From: an uncultured Bacteroidales bacterium
GTDB lineage: Bacteria > Bacteroidota > Bacteroidia > Bacteroidales > Paludibacteraceae
Assembly: GCA_900319645.1 (NCBI GenBank)
Contig: ONPG01000014.1
Location: 1-58,892 of the forward strand
DNA: 58,892 nucleotides
Reading direction: 5' to 3'
Part shown: piece after piece, positions 1-8,720 of the stretch
Position numbering within the stretch: position 1 is the stretch's first letter
Layout: every line of letters starts with the position of its first letter
Notes under the pieces: model-generated
Database searches by the model: none
Told to the model about the DNA's origin: nothing
What the model saw: only the letters and a program-made list of their open reading frames with translations
Made by a program: the position numbers and the translations under genes

Positions 1-2004
1 TCCCTTCAGATCATGCGGAACGAACTCGTGCAAAGGCGGATCGAGCAGACGGATGTTCACAGGCAGTCCGTCCATAGCGTCCAAGATACCTTTGAAGTCG
101 GCTTTCTGGTACGGCAGCAGTTTAGCCAGTGCTTTCTCGCGGCCCTCGCTGTCCTTAGCGAGAATCATCTCACGCATCGCAAGAATCTTCTGGTCGTCGA
201 AGAACATGTGCTCGGTACGAGTCAGACCGATACCCTTTGCGCCGAATGCGCGTGCAACGGCTGCGTCGTGCGGGGTGTCTGCGTTGGTACGAACCTGGAG
301 GTGTGTATATTTGTCGCAGAGATCCATGAGCGCCTTGAAGTCACCGCTGAGCTCAGCAGCCTTGGTCGGAATCTCGCCTGCGTAAACCTGTCCAGTAGTA
401 CCGTTGAGAGAGATGTAATCGCCCTCTTTGTAGGTAACGTCTTCGATCTTAACGGTCTTAGCTTTGTAGTCCACGATGATAGCACCTGCGCCAGAAACGC
501 AGCATTTACCCATACCACGAGCCACTACGGCTGCGTGCGAGGTCATACCACCACGTGCGGTGAGGATACCTTCTGCAGCAGACATACCTGCGAGGTCTTC
601 CGGGCTGGTTTCAATACGAACCATGACAACTTTGTGACCGTTAGCGTGCCACTCCTGTGCGTCGTCAGCGTGGAAGACGATCTGACCGCAAGCAGCTCCC
701 GGAGAAGCAGGCAGACCTTGGGTGATCACTTTTGCTTTCTTCAAAGCGTCTTTATCGAAGACAGGGTGGAGCAGCTCGTCGAGTTTCTGCGGCTCACAGC
801 GCATAATCGCCTCTTTCTCGGTGATCTTGCCTTCACGAACCATATCCATAGCGATCTTCACCATCGCCGTTCCGGTACGTTTACCGTTACGAGTCTGGAG
901 GAACCAGAGTTTGCCTTCCTGTACTGTGAACTCCATATCCTGCATGTCGCGGTAGTGATCCTCGAGTTTCTGCTGGATAGCGTTCAACTCAGCGTACATC
1001 TCCGGCATAGCCTCTTCCATAGAAGGATACTTAGCCAGACGCTCTTCCTCGCTGATACCTGCGCGCTCAGCCCAACGCTGCGAACCGATCTTGGTGATCT
1101 GTTGCGGGGTACGGATACCTGCAACCACGTCCTCGCCTTGTGCGTTTACAAGGTACTCACCATTGAAGAGGTTTTCTCCGTTACCGGCATCACGGCTGAA
1201 GCAAACACCCGTTGCCGAGGTCTCGCCCATGTTACCGAACACCATCGCCATTACGGAAACAGCGGTTCCCCATTCGTCAGGAATTCCTTCCATCTTACGG
1301 TAGAGGATAGCACGCTCGTTCATCCAAGAACGGAATACCGCGCAGATAGCGCCCCAGAGTTGCTCCATCGGATCATCCGGGAAGTCCTTTCCGGTCTGTG
1401 CTTTGATAGCAGCTTTGAAACGCTTCACAAGCTCTTTGAGTTCCTCAACGTTAAGGTCTTTGTCGAGCTTCACGCCACGGATCTCTTTTACTTCGTCGAT
1501 GATCTTCTCGAACGGATCGATGTCGGTCTTGTTAACCGGCTTCATACCCAGCACGACGTCGCCGTACATCTGTACGAAACGGCGGTAGGAGTCGTAAACG
1601 AAATGCGGGTTGTTGGTCTTAGCTACCATACCCTCAGCCACTACGTCGTTCAAACCGAGGTTGAGGATGGTATCCATCATACCCGGCATAGATGCGCGCG
1701 CACCCGAGCGTACAGAAACAAGGAGAGGGTTCTTCGGATCGCCGAACTTGCAGTTCATGAGGCTCTCTACATGAGCGACCGCTGCGTTTACCTCTTCGGT
1801 CAACTCAGCCACGATCTTCTCCTGACCAACCTGGTAGTACTCGTTGCAGACTTCGGTGGTGATAGTGAATCCCGGAGGAACAGGCACACCGACCAAGTTC
1901 ATCTCAGCGCAGTTAGCACCCTTGCCACCAAGGAGCTCACGCATTTGCGCGTTACCTTCGGCCTTACCGTTACCGAAGGTGTAAACTCTTTTTTTCTTTT
2001 CCAT
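1..2004 (-). CDS. ppdK: Pyruvate, phosphate dikinase (3' end outside window)
   Basis: Interconverts PEP + AMP + PPi and pyruvate + ATP + Pi in the cytosol, a PPi-linked step common in Bacteroidales. The ATG at 2004 opens a frame that stays open to base 1, giving 668 of about 900 expected residues. The N-terminus (MEKKKRVYTFGNGKAEG) and the ATP-grasp region (LLGGKGANCAEM, VPVPPGFTI, SVRSGARASMPGMMDT) are typical. The phosphohistidine segment GGMTSHAAVVARGMG is present, followed by the start of the PEP/pyruvate barrel (GLTRTEHMFF). It is transcribed away from the LPP20 gene, from a promoter about 275 bp upstream, so the leader is long. The long open frame on the opposite strand is a shadow of its codon bias. 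Confidence 0.97.
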   Translation of the reverse strand, partial: MEKKKRVYTFGNGKAEGNAQMRELLGGKGANCAEMNLVGVPVPPGFTITTEVCNEYYQVGQEKIVAELTEEVNAAVAHVESLMNCKFGDPKNPLLVSVRSGARASMPGMMDTILNLGLNDVVAEGMVAKTNNPHFVYDSYRRFVQMYGDVVLGMKPVNKTDIDPFEKIIDEVKEIRGVKLDKDLNVEELKELVKRFKAAIKAQTGKDFPDDPMEQLWGAICAVFRSWMNERAILYRKMEGIPDEWGTAVSVMAMVFGNMGETSATGVCFSRDAGNGENLFNGEYLVNAQGEDVVAGIRTPQQITKIGSQRWAERAGISEEERLAKYPSMEEAMPEMYAELNAIQQKLEDHYRDMQDMEFTVQEGKLWFLQTRNGKRTGTAMVKIAMDMVREGKITEKEAIMRCEPQKLDELLHPVFDKDALKKAKVITQGLPASPGAACGQIVFHADDAQEWHANGHKVVMVRIETSPEDLAGMSAAEGILTARGGMTSHAAVVARGMGKCCVSGAGAIIVDYKAKTVKIEDVTYKEGDYISLNGTTGQVYAGEIPTKAAELSGDFKALMDLCDKYTHLQVRTNADTPHDAAVARAFGAKGIGLTRTEHMFFDDQKILAMREMILAKDSEGREKALAKLLPYQKADFKGILDAMDGLPVNIRLLDPPLHEFVPHDLKG

Positions 2005-2170
2005 TTGGTTAAAAAGTATTTAGTTGTGTTATACTATTAGACATTTTTCATGTTATTTCAAAATCAACGGGATATATATTATAAATAATATATATATGGT
2101 CGGACAGGATGCGATGCTGTCCCGATGGGTTCTCGATGCGCGGTCGAAAAATCGTCGTAAAGATCTCCAA

Positions 2171-2203
2171 GAGATACCGACGAGATACCGACGAGATACC
2201 GAG
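2171..2203. repeat. 11-bp tandem repeat (GAGATACCGAC x3)
   Basis: Three head-to-tail copies of GAGATACCGAC in the ppdK leader. The same word recurs in tandem at 18300-18326. Confidence 0.9.
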
Positions 2204-2279
2204 TTTAAGAACGCTTCTCCCAAACCGAGTTTTTCGTGATGTAAGCGCAAGGTCAGCGCTTCAATCACAAAATGCGCCG

Positions 2280-2310
2280 CAAAGTTAGTAAAAAAAAATG
2301 ATATGTGCAA
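2280..2310 (-). promoter_or_regulatory. ppdK promoter
   Basis: On the minus strand a TTG (-33 type) lies 20 bp before TAACTTTG (-7 type, 2280-2287), the Bacteroidetes primary sigma-factor pattern. Predicted transcription start is near 2273. Confidence 0.7.
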
Positions 2311-2391
2311 ACAATTTGTGATTTTTATAGAAAATAGTGCAATCTTTACTATTTTATGACCTAAAATTTTCAAAAAATGAAATTTTTTTAG

Positions 2392-2419
2392 TAACTTTGT
2401 CGCGTTTTTTATAAATTTG
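2392..2419 (+). promoter_or_regulatory. Promoter -7 elements for the LPP20 gene
   Basis: Two candidate -7 boxes, TAACTTTG (2392-2399) and TAAATTTG (2412-2419), precede the ATG at 2434. T-rich tracts occupy the -33 region but no clear TTG sits at ideal spacing, so which box is used is open. Confidence 0.5.
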
Positions 2420-2433
2420 CATACATTGAGCAT

Positions 2434-4260
2434 ATGAACACAAAATTTACATCTGTAAATCGTCGGTTCTGTCTCCTGCTTTTGGCGGGTGTTTTGAGCG
2501 TGCTGCCTCTTTTTGTACGCGCGCAAGACATTGAGACGATCAAGAGCGACCCATCGTATGTGTGGGGTCAGGGAACCGGCGAGACTTTGAAGGCCGCAGA
2601 TGACAACGCGGTAAAGGATCTGATTAGTCAGATCTCGGTGAACGTGGACAACCAAGTGGAGACCACAATCTCGAACACCCAGAGCGGCGATGAGGCCAAG
2701 TCTTCGGTTTCGTCAACCGGCAATCTGCGTGTGAGTTCGAACGTGTCTCTGTCGAACTGCAAGCGTATTGTGGTAGAGGAGGGTAGTTATTTCCTCGTGC
2801 TGCGCTATGTGGAGCGAGCAGAGATAGAGAAGATGTTTGACGCCCGCAAGACGAAAGTGGAGGACCTGATTCAAGCCGGCGAACGCGCAGAGGAGTTGTA
2901 CAAGATTGATGACGCTCTGCGTAATTTCTACTGGGCGTTGAAAATGGTGATTTCGATCCCGGAGGAGCACCGCAGCAATATGGTGAACGAGGACGGCGTG
3001 CTGCTGACCACGAGTCTGCGCGAACGGATCAACAATATCCTGGATAGCGTGAAGGTTGAGGTGGCGAAAGTGGAGAAAGAGGAAGAAGTGAACAACGTGG
3101 AGTTGTCGTTCGCGTATATGGGCCACACGATTACCAGCATCGACTACACGTTTTTTGACGGCTACGACTGGATAACCGCTTCGGCGAAGGACGGAATAGC
3201 CGTAGCGGAGTTGCCGGCAGACACGAAGAATATGTTGCTGCGTGTGGAGTACGAGTTCCGCAAGTTGTGGAAATCCGACCCGATGGTGAACGGCATCCTG
3301 GAGCAACTGCCCGCCAAACTGCCGTTTACGCACTCGGAGAAACGTGTGGACGTGACCAAAGTAAAGGCCGTGGCTCCGGCTCCCGTGCAGACCGCGAAGG
3401 CGATTGCGAAAGAGATGACGGTGGATAGCCTTTCGTCCGTGAACAAGCAGGAAGTCTTCAACCAGGCGGATGTGATTGCTCCGCTGATCAAAGCGATGGA
3501 GACGCGCAAGTATGACGACGTGAAGGAGTTGTGCTCGGAGAACGGCTGGAAATGGTTTGAGAAACTGATCAAATACGGCAACGCCAAGATCATCGAGCGC
3601 AAGGATTTGCAGGTGACGGCTTTTGCGAACGGCTATCTGGTACGCGGCATCAAAGCCAGTTTCTCGTTCAAGAAAAACAGCAAGACGTTTGTGGAAGACC
3701 TGGTGTTCTATATCAAAGACGAGAAAATAGAAGGCATCAATTTCGGTTTGGAACAAGGTGCGTTGGAGGATATCCTGCGTCACAGTATGTGGGACGCCTA
3801 TTCGCGTTTAGTGCTGATCAATTTCCTGGAGAACTACAAAACGGCTTACGCGCTGGAGCGTCTGGATTATCTGAACGCCGTGTTCTCGGAGGACGCTCTG
3901 ATCATCGTGGGCAACAAGATCCCGCAGACCAAAGCGTCGGAAGTGGCAGCAGCTGACGCAGAGAGCTACGAGCACAACAAACTGACCAAGAGCCAGTATA
4001 TGAAACAGCTTGAGCGTATTTTTGCGAAACAGGAATATGTGAATATCCAGTTTGAAGACGCGTCGGTAAAGAAAACCAACCGCACGTCGGAACGCTATGA
4101 AATCGTAATCAAGCAAAACTATTATTCCGCCACATACGCCGACAAAGGTTACCTGTATCTGTTGGCGGACATCTCGAATCCGGAGATGCCGATTATTCAC
4201 GTACGCGTTTGGGATGAGAACCGTAACAACTTAATGGATTATGGAGAGTGGATTTTCTAA
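2434..4260 (+). CDS. Secreted LPP20-like domain protein
   Basis: 608 residues. An N-terminal signal peptide (about residues 1-30, ending VLPLFVRAQD) has no lipobox cysteine at the cleavage site, so a periplasmic protein is likely. Residues 35-140 (YVWGQGTGETLKAADDNAV, then an alternating strand/helix stretch ending FLVLRYVERAEIEKMF) resemble the LPP20/FlgT-N fold. The middle has a charged helical hairpin (KVEKEEEVNN) and a segment rich in VAPAPV. The C-terminal third ends in a strand-rich region with MDYGEWIF. Function unknown. The next gene starts inside its last 20 bp, so the two are very likely co-translated and may act together at the envelope. Confidence 0.75.
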   Translation: MNTKFTSVNRRFCLLLLAGVLSVLPLFVRAQDIETIKSDPSYVWGQGTGETLKAADDNAVKDLISQISVNVDNQVETTISNTQSGDEAKSSVSSTGNLRVSSNVSLSNCKRIVVEEGSYFLVLRYVERAEIEKMFDARKTKVEDLIQAGERAEELYKIDDALRNFYWALKMVISIPEEHRSNMVNEDGVLLTTSLRERINNILDSVKVEVAKVEKEEEVNNVELSFAYMGHTITSIDYTFFDGYDWITASAKDGIAVAELPADTKNMLLRVEYEFRKLWKSDPMVNGILEQLPAKLPFTHSEKRVDVTKVKAVAPAPVQTAKAIAKEMTVDSLSSVNKQEVFNQADVIAPLIKAMETRKYDDVKELCSENGWKWFEKLIKYGNAKIIERKDLQVTAFANGYLVRGIKASFSFKKNSKTFVEDLVFYIKDEKIEGINFGLEQGALEDILRHSMWDAYSRLVLINFLENYKTAYALERLDYLNAVFSEDALIIVGNKIPQTKASEVAAADAESYEHNKLTKSQYMKQLERIFAKQEYVNIQFEDASVKKTNRTSERYEIVIKQNYYSATYADKGYLYLLADISNPEMPIIHVRVWDENRNNLMDYGEWIF

Positions 4261-6472
4261 ATGGCTTTTAGCCTTGATGATGGTTTGCGGTATCCTGAAT
4301 GCCGCTGCGCAAAACCAAGTGAAAGCAACCGCATTGACCCACGATGTGAAGGACTTGTCCCAACGTTCGTCTAAGATATACGACCAGAACGGCGAGCGCT
4401 GTGCGCTGATCCGTTTTGAGACGCCGATACCGTCGTTTTTCTCGTTCAACTTAGGCGCCCAGCAAATCGAGAAACGCGAGAACAAAGACGACGAGGTTTG
4501 GATATGGGTGAGTGCCGACGTCAAGAAAATGACCATCCGTTGCAGCGAGTGCAGTCCGCTCAAAGACTACCGCGTGTCGCTGAAGGCAGGAAATGTCTAT
4601 CGTGCCAAGCTGACAACAGGTCTGCCACAGGAAATAGCCACGACGCAGAAAGTGAATATCTACTGCGAACACGCTCCGTTCTATATCTCCATTGACGGCG
4701 CGGAACCTGTGCTTAACAACGGCAAGAACTACTATACCGAGTTGCCAATAGGCGCCCACACGATGATGGTTTCCGCCAAATTGCACAAGCCGCACAACTC
4801 CACTATCCGCGTCTATCGCAGTCGTCCGTATATGGACACCATCCAACTGGAAGACAACTACGGTCTGGTACGAATCCAGGCAACACAATCGGATTATCAG
4901 TTGTATGTAGATGACGAGTTGCAGGCAGAGAACCGCACAATACAACTGGAGCCCGGTCAGCACAAGATCGTAGTAAAAAAAGACCGTTATCAATCGTACG
5001 AGAAGATCCTGGATGTCGTGCTGGGCGGTCAACACCTGCTGAACGCATACCTCAAACCGGTGTTCTCGCAGTTCTCTATCTCCGCCGTGGAAGACGATAC
5101 GGAGATTTGGGTGGACGGCAAGTATATCGGAATCAACCGTGCGAACGTGGAATTGGTTTGGGGACAACATAACATCGAGGGAAGGCGGCAAGGGTACGAC
5201 ACATGGGAATATCCTGTCAAAGACTTCAACGAGAGTTCGGAGTTGAAGATCCGTATCCCGAAACTGAACAGACAGTACGGAGCTATCCGTTTGTCGGTTT
5301 ATCCTCCCGAGGCGATGGCTTATATAGACGGCAAGCAGGTGAACATCCAGAACGGCGTGTATATCGATCCGCGTATGACCACCGGTACGCACTATGTGCA
5401 GTTCCGTTTGACGGACTACCGCTCCGTGCGTGATTCCTTTGTGGTAGAATCGCGCAAGCAACTTGTGCGTGACTACGAATTAGAGGCCATCGCACTCGGC
5501 GTGGCATCTATCACCACGGACAGCGAGATAGGTATTTACCGCAAATCGGCGGACGACAACGAGATGATTTTCCTTGGTCACACGTCGTTCCAAGGCAAGA
5601 TTCCGGCAGGCGAGAACATTATCGAACTGAGAAATACAGCCGGCGTGGCATGCCAATACCATCTGTTTATCAACGAGAAACAGGAACACCAGGTTACTTT
5701 CCCGTTCACCCGCAAACTGATGATCCGCAAGAACGTGGTAGGCGGCGAAGTGCAACTCAAGAGCGGTCTTGCCAAGCCTTACCGCGTCAAAGCGAACAAG
5801 AAAATGAAGACTCCTCCGATGAAATACGAGGTGATTATCAACAAGCGCGGTTATCAACCTTTCCACGATTCCATCGATATGTCGGATCCGGCTTCTCAGT
5901 CGGTGATCTACCGAGCTCAGTTGTACCGCAACGGCGATACTATCCGACGCGAAGGATATAAGTCTCCGGCTTTCCTGCAACGTTTCTACGACACAGCGGG
6001 TACGTGGTATATAGGAATTATCGATTTCGGCTATACTTTTGATTTCAACGGCGGTCCGACGAACGGCTACAAACACATCGTAACAGCCGGTATCTTGCCG
6101 TTCCGCTACCGTATGTTAGGCGTTTCGCCGGCAGACTTCGAGCTGAGCGTGACGGATTCGGTAATCATGCAATCGCTGTGCTACAAGCCGAAGATCTCGC
6201 TAGTAGTGCCGTGCAGCAAGGGCTTTGCGTTTACGTTCTACGGCGGCGTTTCGGTTAACCTGCACGACGCTTTGATGAATCCGGACAAACCGGAAATACG
6301 TACGCATCTGATCGGCGGCGTCTCCATGCGATTCAACTATGTGGGTAAGTTCCCGATGGATATATTCGGAGAATACAAATGGCCGCTCAAGGGAGTGGAC
6401 ATGAGCACTATCGGCGCACGCGAACAACTGTTCCGCGTAGGCGTTTCGTTCTCCGTAGGCGTGGATCATTAA
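4241..6472 (+). CDS. Secreted multi-PEGA-domain protein
   Basis: 743 residues with a signal peptide (WLLALMMVCGILNAAAQ). It contains several tandem PEGA-like beta domains; examples are YQLYVDDELQAENRTIQLEPG, TEIWVDGKYIGINRANVELVWG and AMAYIDGKQVNIQNGVYID, each a short 'xxVDGxxxG...G.H.I' unit at roughly residues 200-450. The C-terminal ~150 residues look like a beta-rich outer-membrane-type region ending VGVSFSVGVDH. PEGA domains are generally surface or periplasmic binding modules. The start ATG lies 20 bp inside the upstream gene; the hydrophobic leader supports it. Substrate and partner unknown, but coupling to the LPP20-like protein suggests a shared envelope role. Confidence 0.78.
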   Translation: MESGFSKWLLALMMVCGILNAAAQNQVKATALTHDVKDLSQRSSKIYDQNGERCALIRFETPIPSFFSFNLGAQQIEKRENKDDEVWIWVSADVKKMTIRCSECSPLKDYRVSLKAGNVYRAKLTTGLPQEIATTQKVNIYCEHAPFYISIDGAEPVLNNGKNYYTELPIGAHTMMVSAKLHKPHNSTIRVYRSRPYMDTIQLEDNYGLVRIQATQSDYQLYVDDELQAENRTIQLEPGQHKIVVKKDRYQSYEKILDVVLGGQHLLNAYLKPVFSQFSISAVEDDTEIWVDGKYIGINRANVELVWGQHNIEGRRQGYDTWEYPVKDFNESSELKIRIPKLNRQYGAIRLSVYPPEAMAYIDGKQVNIQNGVYIDPRMTTGTHYVQFRLTDYRSVRDSFVVESRKQLVRDYELEAIALGVASITTDSEIGIYRKSADDNEMIFLGHTSFQGKIPAGENIIELRNTAGVACQYHLFINEKQEHQVTFPFTRKLMIRKNVVGGEVQLKSGLAKPYRVKANKKMKTPPMKYEVIINKRGYQPFHDSIDMSDPASQSVIYRAQLYRNGDTIRREGYKSPAFLQRFYDTAGTWYIGIIDFGYTFDFNGGPTNGYKHIVTAGILPFRYRMLGVSPADFELSVTDSVIMQSLCYKPKISLVVPCSKGFAFTFYGGVSVNLHDALMNPDKPEIRTHLIGGVSMRFNYVGKFPMDIFGEYKWPLKGVDMSTIGAREQLFRVGVSFSVGVDH

Positions 6473-6500
6473 CCGGAAACAACCATAAAAACACAACAAT

Positions 6501-8714
6501 ATGACAGATTTAACGACATTAATGTACATCGTATTGGCAGCCAGCGTGTTAGCGCTCGGATTTGCCTATTATTTCTACCGTTCGATGCTTCGCAAAGACG
6601 AAGGAACTGAGTTGATGAAGAAGATTGCTTCGCACGTCCGCAAAGGTGCGATGGCTTACCTCAAACAGCAGTACAAAGTGGTGACCATCGTGTTTGTCGT
6701 GCTGGCAATAGTATTCGCCGTGATGGCGTATTTCAACCTGCAGAACGGAATCGTGTGGTTTGCCTTCCTGACAGGCGGTTTCTTCTCCGGTCTGGCAGGA
6801 TTCTTCGGCATGAAAACCGCCACGTACGCTTCGGCTCGTACCGCCAATGCCGCCCGTCAGAGCCTGAACGCAGGCTTGCAAGTGGCATTCCGCAGCGGCG
6901 CTGTGATGGGATTGACGGTCGTTGGTCTTGCGTTGTTGGACGTAGCAGGCTGGTTCCTGGTTCTGCAGAAAACGGGATTGTTGGAGTTGGTAGGCGCTGA
7001 GGCTGACCTGATCACTATCACGACGACGATGCTGACATTCGGAATGGGTGCTTCGACCCAGGCGTTGTTTGCCCGCGTAGGCGGAGGTATCTACACCAAA
7101 GCAGCGGACGTAGGCGCTGACCTGGTAGGCAAAACCGAGTATAATATCCCGGAAGACGATCCGCGTAATCCTGCCACTATCGCCGATAACGTGGGCGATA
7201 ACGTAGGTGACGTAGCGGGAATGGGCGCAGACCTGTATGAGAGTTACGCCGGTTCGATTTTAGCGACGATGGCTTTGGGAGCATCAGCGTTCGCAGGTTC
7301 AGCCGTAGAAGGTTTGCAGATGAAAGCAGTACTGGCTCCTTCGCTGATAGCCGCATGCGGCGTACTGCTGAGTATTATCGGTATTTACCTGGTGAAGACC
7401 AAAGAGGACGCCGGGATGAAGGAACTGCTCCATTCGCTGGCAGTGGGAACGAACACAGCCGGATTCTTGATAGCCGGTGTGACCTTCGGTATTTTCGCGT
7501 GGCTGTTCGGAACAGAAACCGACCAGTGGTGGCAAGTGAGTTTGTCGGTAGTAGTGGGACTGATAGCCGGTATGATTATCGGTCAATCCACAGAGTATTA
7601 CACTTCGCAGAGTTATAAGCCCACACAGAAAGTAAGCGAGAGCAGTCAGACTGGTCCTGCTACCGTGATTATCAGCGGTTTGGGCTTAGGAATGCTCTCA
7701 ACGGCAATTCCTGTGGTGACGGTAGGTGTAGCGATTATCCTTGCGTATTTGTGCGCGAACGGATTCCACATTGAGTTCTGCGCCACGAATCTCTCTATGG
7801 GCTTGTACGGAATAGGCATCGCCGCTGTGGGAATGCTCTCGACGCTTGGAATCACGCTGGCAACGGACGCTTACGGTCCTATCGCCGACAACGCAGGCGG
7901 CAACGCGGAGATGTCGGGTCTGCCGGCAGAGGTTCGTCAGCGTACCGACGCGCTGGATGCGTTAGGCAACACTACTGCTGCGACGGGCAAAGGATTTGCC
8001 ATCGGCTCGGCTGCCTTGACAGCTTTGGCTTTGTTGGCTTCGTATGTAGAGGAGATCAAAATAGCCCTGATACGCACCGGCGAAGCGTTGCCGAACGGAG
8101 TAGAGGCAACGAAAGCAACGCTGGTGGATTTTATGGACGCGTATAACGTCAACCTGATGAACCCCGTGGTGTTAGTGGGTGTGTTTATCGGATCGATGAT
8201 GGCTTTCCTGTTCTGCGGTTTGACGATGAATGCTGTGGGACGTGCCGCCCAGAAGATGGTGGAGGAAGTGCGTCGCCAGTTCCAGACCATCAAAGGTATT
8301 CTGGAGGGCAAGGCAGATCCGGATTACGCACGTTGCGTAGCTATCTCGACCAAAGGCGCACAGCAGGAAATGCTGCTGCCATCCATCCTAGCGATAGTAG
8401 TGCCTATTATCACCGGTCTGGTGTTAGGCGTAGCGGGTGTGTTAGGTCTGCTGATAGGCGGTCTCGCCACGGGATTTGTGCTTGCGGTCTTTATGGCTAA
8501 CGCAGGTGGCGCGTGGGACAACGCGAAGAAATATGTGGAGGAAGGCCATTTCGGCGGCAAAGGCAGTGATTGCCACAAAGCAACCGTAGTGGGCGACACC
8601 GTAGGCGATCCGTTCAAGGACACCAGCGGACCTTCGCTGAACATTTTGATTAAACTGATGTCCATGGTCAGCATTGTGATGGCCGGCTTGACAGTAGCTT
8701 ATCACTTATTATAA
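6501..8714 (+). CDS. hppA: Membrane-bound ion-translocating pyrophosphatase (K+-dependent type)
   Basis: 737 residues, about 16 membrane segments; couples PPi hydrolysis to Na+ and/or H+ export. The signature DVGADLVGKTEYNIPEDD, the acidic loop DNVGDNVGDVAGMGADLYESY and the C-terminal GDTVGDPFKDTSGPSLN are intact. GNTTAATGKGFAIGSA carries Ala and Gly where K+-independent enzymes have Lys and Thr, so a K+-dependent enzyme is predicted (family knowledge). K+-dependent members are often Na+ pumps, but the ion cannot be read with certainty. It lies 28 bp after the PEGA gene and 6 bp before the phosphatase gene, so read-through is possible. PPi use fits with the nearby ppdK. Confidence 0.97.
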   Translation: MTDLTTLMYIVLAASVLALGFAYYFYRSMLRKDEGTELMKKIASHVRKGAMAYLKQQYKVVTIVFVVLAIVFAVMAYFNLQNGIVWFAFLTGGFFSGLAGFFGMKTATYASARTANAARQSLNAGLQVAFRSGAVMGLTVVGLALLDVAGWFLVLQKTGLLELVGAEADLITITTTMLTFGMGASTQALFARVGGGIYTKAADVGADLVGKTEYNIPEDDPRNPATIADNVGDNVGDVAGMGADLYESYAGSILATMALGASAFAGSAVEGLQMKAVLAPSLIAACGVLLSIIGIYLVKTKEDAGMKELLHSLAVGTNTAGFLIAGVTFGIFAWLFGTETDQWWQVSLSVVVGLIAGMIIGQSTEYYTSQSYKPTQKVSESSQTGPATVIISGLGLGMLSTAIPVVTVGVAIILAYLCANGFHIEFCATNLSMGLYGIGIAAVGMLSTLGITLATDAYGPIADNAGGNAEMSGLPAEVRQRTDALDALGNTTAATGKGFAIGSAALTALALLASYVEEIKIALIRTGEALPNGVEATKATLVDFMDAYNVNLMNPVVLVGVFIGSMMAFLFCGLTMNAVGRAAQKMVEEVRRQFQTIKGILEGKADPDYARCVAISTKGAQQEMLLPSILAIVVPIITGLVLGVAGVLGLLIGGLATGFVLAVFMANAGGAWDNAKKYVEEGHFGGKGSDCHKATVVGDTVGDPFKDTSGPSLNILIKLMSMVSIVMAGLTVAYHLL

Positions 8715-8720
8715 CAATAT

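Larger units (their letters stand above)
2005..2433. promoter_or_regulatory. Divergent intergenic region ppdK / LPP20 gene
   Basis: About 430 bp without a credible gene. It holds the ppdK promoter (2280-2310, minus), the roughly 270-nt ppdK leader with three copies of an 11-bp repeat (2171-2203), and one or two plus-strand promoters for the gene at 2434 (TAACTTTG at 2392-2399 and TAAATTTG at 2412-2419). No riboswitch class was recognised. Confidence 0.7.

Noticed and set aside
13-2040. 675-codon plus-strand open frame at the window start
   Set aside because: Shadow of ppdK on the other strand; no protein-family character, while the minus strand reads as PPDK throughout.
2005-2280. Riboswitch in the long ppdK leader
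   Set aside because: No conserved aptamer core recognised; the leader is mostly A/T-rich sequence and 11-bp repeats.
2053-2655. 200-codon minus-strand frame upstream of ppdK
   Set aside because: Crosses the promoter region, the 11-bp repeats and the start of the LPP20 gene; no recognisable features.
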